Origin: JAGXIT01 sp964393815
GTDB lineage: Bacteria; Patescibacteriota; Saccharimonadia; Saccharimonadales; UBA4665
DNA: 5,235 bases
Direction of reading: 5' to 3'
NCBI GenBank assembly: GCA_964393815.1
Contig: CAYMUP010000049.1
Coordinates: 1 to 5,235, forward strand
A model generated the notes under the pieces. That model saw only the letters and a program-made list of their open reading frames with translations. It was not told the origin of the DNA and ran no database searches. Shown here piece after piece: positions 5,112 to 5,235 of this stretch. The translations under genes and the position numbers were made by a program. Within the stretch, counting starts at the first letter, position 1. Every line of letters starts with the position of its first letter.

Positions 5112-5149
5112 AACTTTATAATGTTAGCATACTTGCTATAAAGTTTCAA
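5112..5149 (-). promoter_or_regulatory. Fic promoter overlapped by a nested palindrome (likely operator)
   Basis: On the minus strand, TTGAAA (5149-5144) and TAACAT (5126-5121) are 17 bases apart and would start transcription within a few bases of the ATG at 5111. Perfect nine-base arms, AACTTTATA and TATAAAGTT (5112-5120 and 5137-5145 on the plus strand), enclose a second dyad TAGCA/TGCTA (5125-5129 and 5134-5138). A bound dimer would cover both promoter elements. The Fic protein's own helix-turn-helix is the obvious candidate binder; this is inference. Confidence 0.6.
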
Positions 5150-5235
5150 TATCTTTATTGTGCTTATTATCCGAAACGTCTTTAGGTGAATTAAGCCCCA
5201 TTAAAGTTTTATAGTCGTACCGAAGCTCCAGCCAA
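5136..5235 (-). CDS. 3' end of an unidentified gene (last 32 codons)
   Basis: An open frame enters from the right edge and ends at TAG (5138-5136). It encodes WLELRYDYKTLMGLNS followed by a polar, Lys/Asp/Asn-rich tail ending in DIETL. The composition looks like a genuine protein end, but I cannot assign a family from 32 residues. Its stop codon lies inside the Fic operator palindrome, 24 bases before the Fic ATG on the same strand. Read-through into Fic is possible, although Fic has its own promoter-like site. Confidence 0.5.
   Translation of the reverse strand, partial: WLELRYDYKTLMGLNSPKDVSDNKHNKDIETL

Overview
The window looks like an accessory, recombinase-built region of a bacterial genome. 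The standard code reads well throughout, with TAA and TAG stops. The large serine recombinase, with its YARKS N-terminus, resembles a type I associate with Patescibacteria/CPR bacteria such as Saccharibacteria. That placement rests on recall of the family and is only moderately secure.

Layout, left to right. (1) 2-1459, minus: a large serine recombinase whose C-terminus runs off the left edge. It is preceded by a promoter and a leader that looks like a transcription attenuator. (2) About 1592-1834, plus: a broken copy of a recombinase C-terminal end, facing away from the intact gene. Its first part is an exact inverted copy of the recombinase gene's visible 3' end (1-55 against 1619-1673). 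(3) 1927-3159, minus: an intact 410-residue protein fusing an HD phosphohydrolase to a CYTH triphosphate-tunnel domain. It is tightly enclosed by two inverted copies of a repeat of about 148 bp (1779-1927 and 3196-3343). The repeat consists of the last 18 codons of the recombinase-like tail, its stop codon, a GC-rich hairpin and an AT-rich arm carrying a -35 element. (4) 3344-3533: AT-rich intergenic DNA. (5) 3534-4181, plus: an unrecognised 215-residue protein with a Gly-rich hydrophobic segment near its C-terminus. (6) 4197-5111, minus: a self-inhibited (class II type) Fic AMP-transferase with an N-terminal Xre-like helix-turn-helix. A nested palindrome overlaps its promoter. (7) 5136-5235, minus: the last 32 codons of an unidentified gene.

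The most notable feature is the alternation of inverted repeats. The recombinase lies between inverted copies of a recombinase tail, and the HD-CYTH gene lies between inverted copies of the end of that same tail. The outer repeat left of position 1 is cut off. If it continues like the copy at 1619-1927, the locus would be a chain of two adjacent invertible segments sharing one repeat, with the recombinase in one and the HD-CYTH cargo in the other. The repeat carries a -35 element in the right position for the cargo promoter, so inversion would rebuild that promoter in either orientation. An alternative is a pile-up of recombinase elements that integrated into one another's 3' ends. The HD-CYTH fusion and the Fic enzyme both act on nucleotides or nucleotide transfer and could be defence or toxin cargo, but nothing in the sequence proves this.
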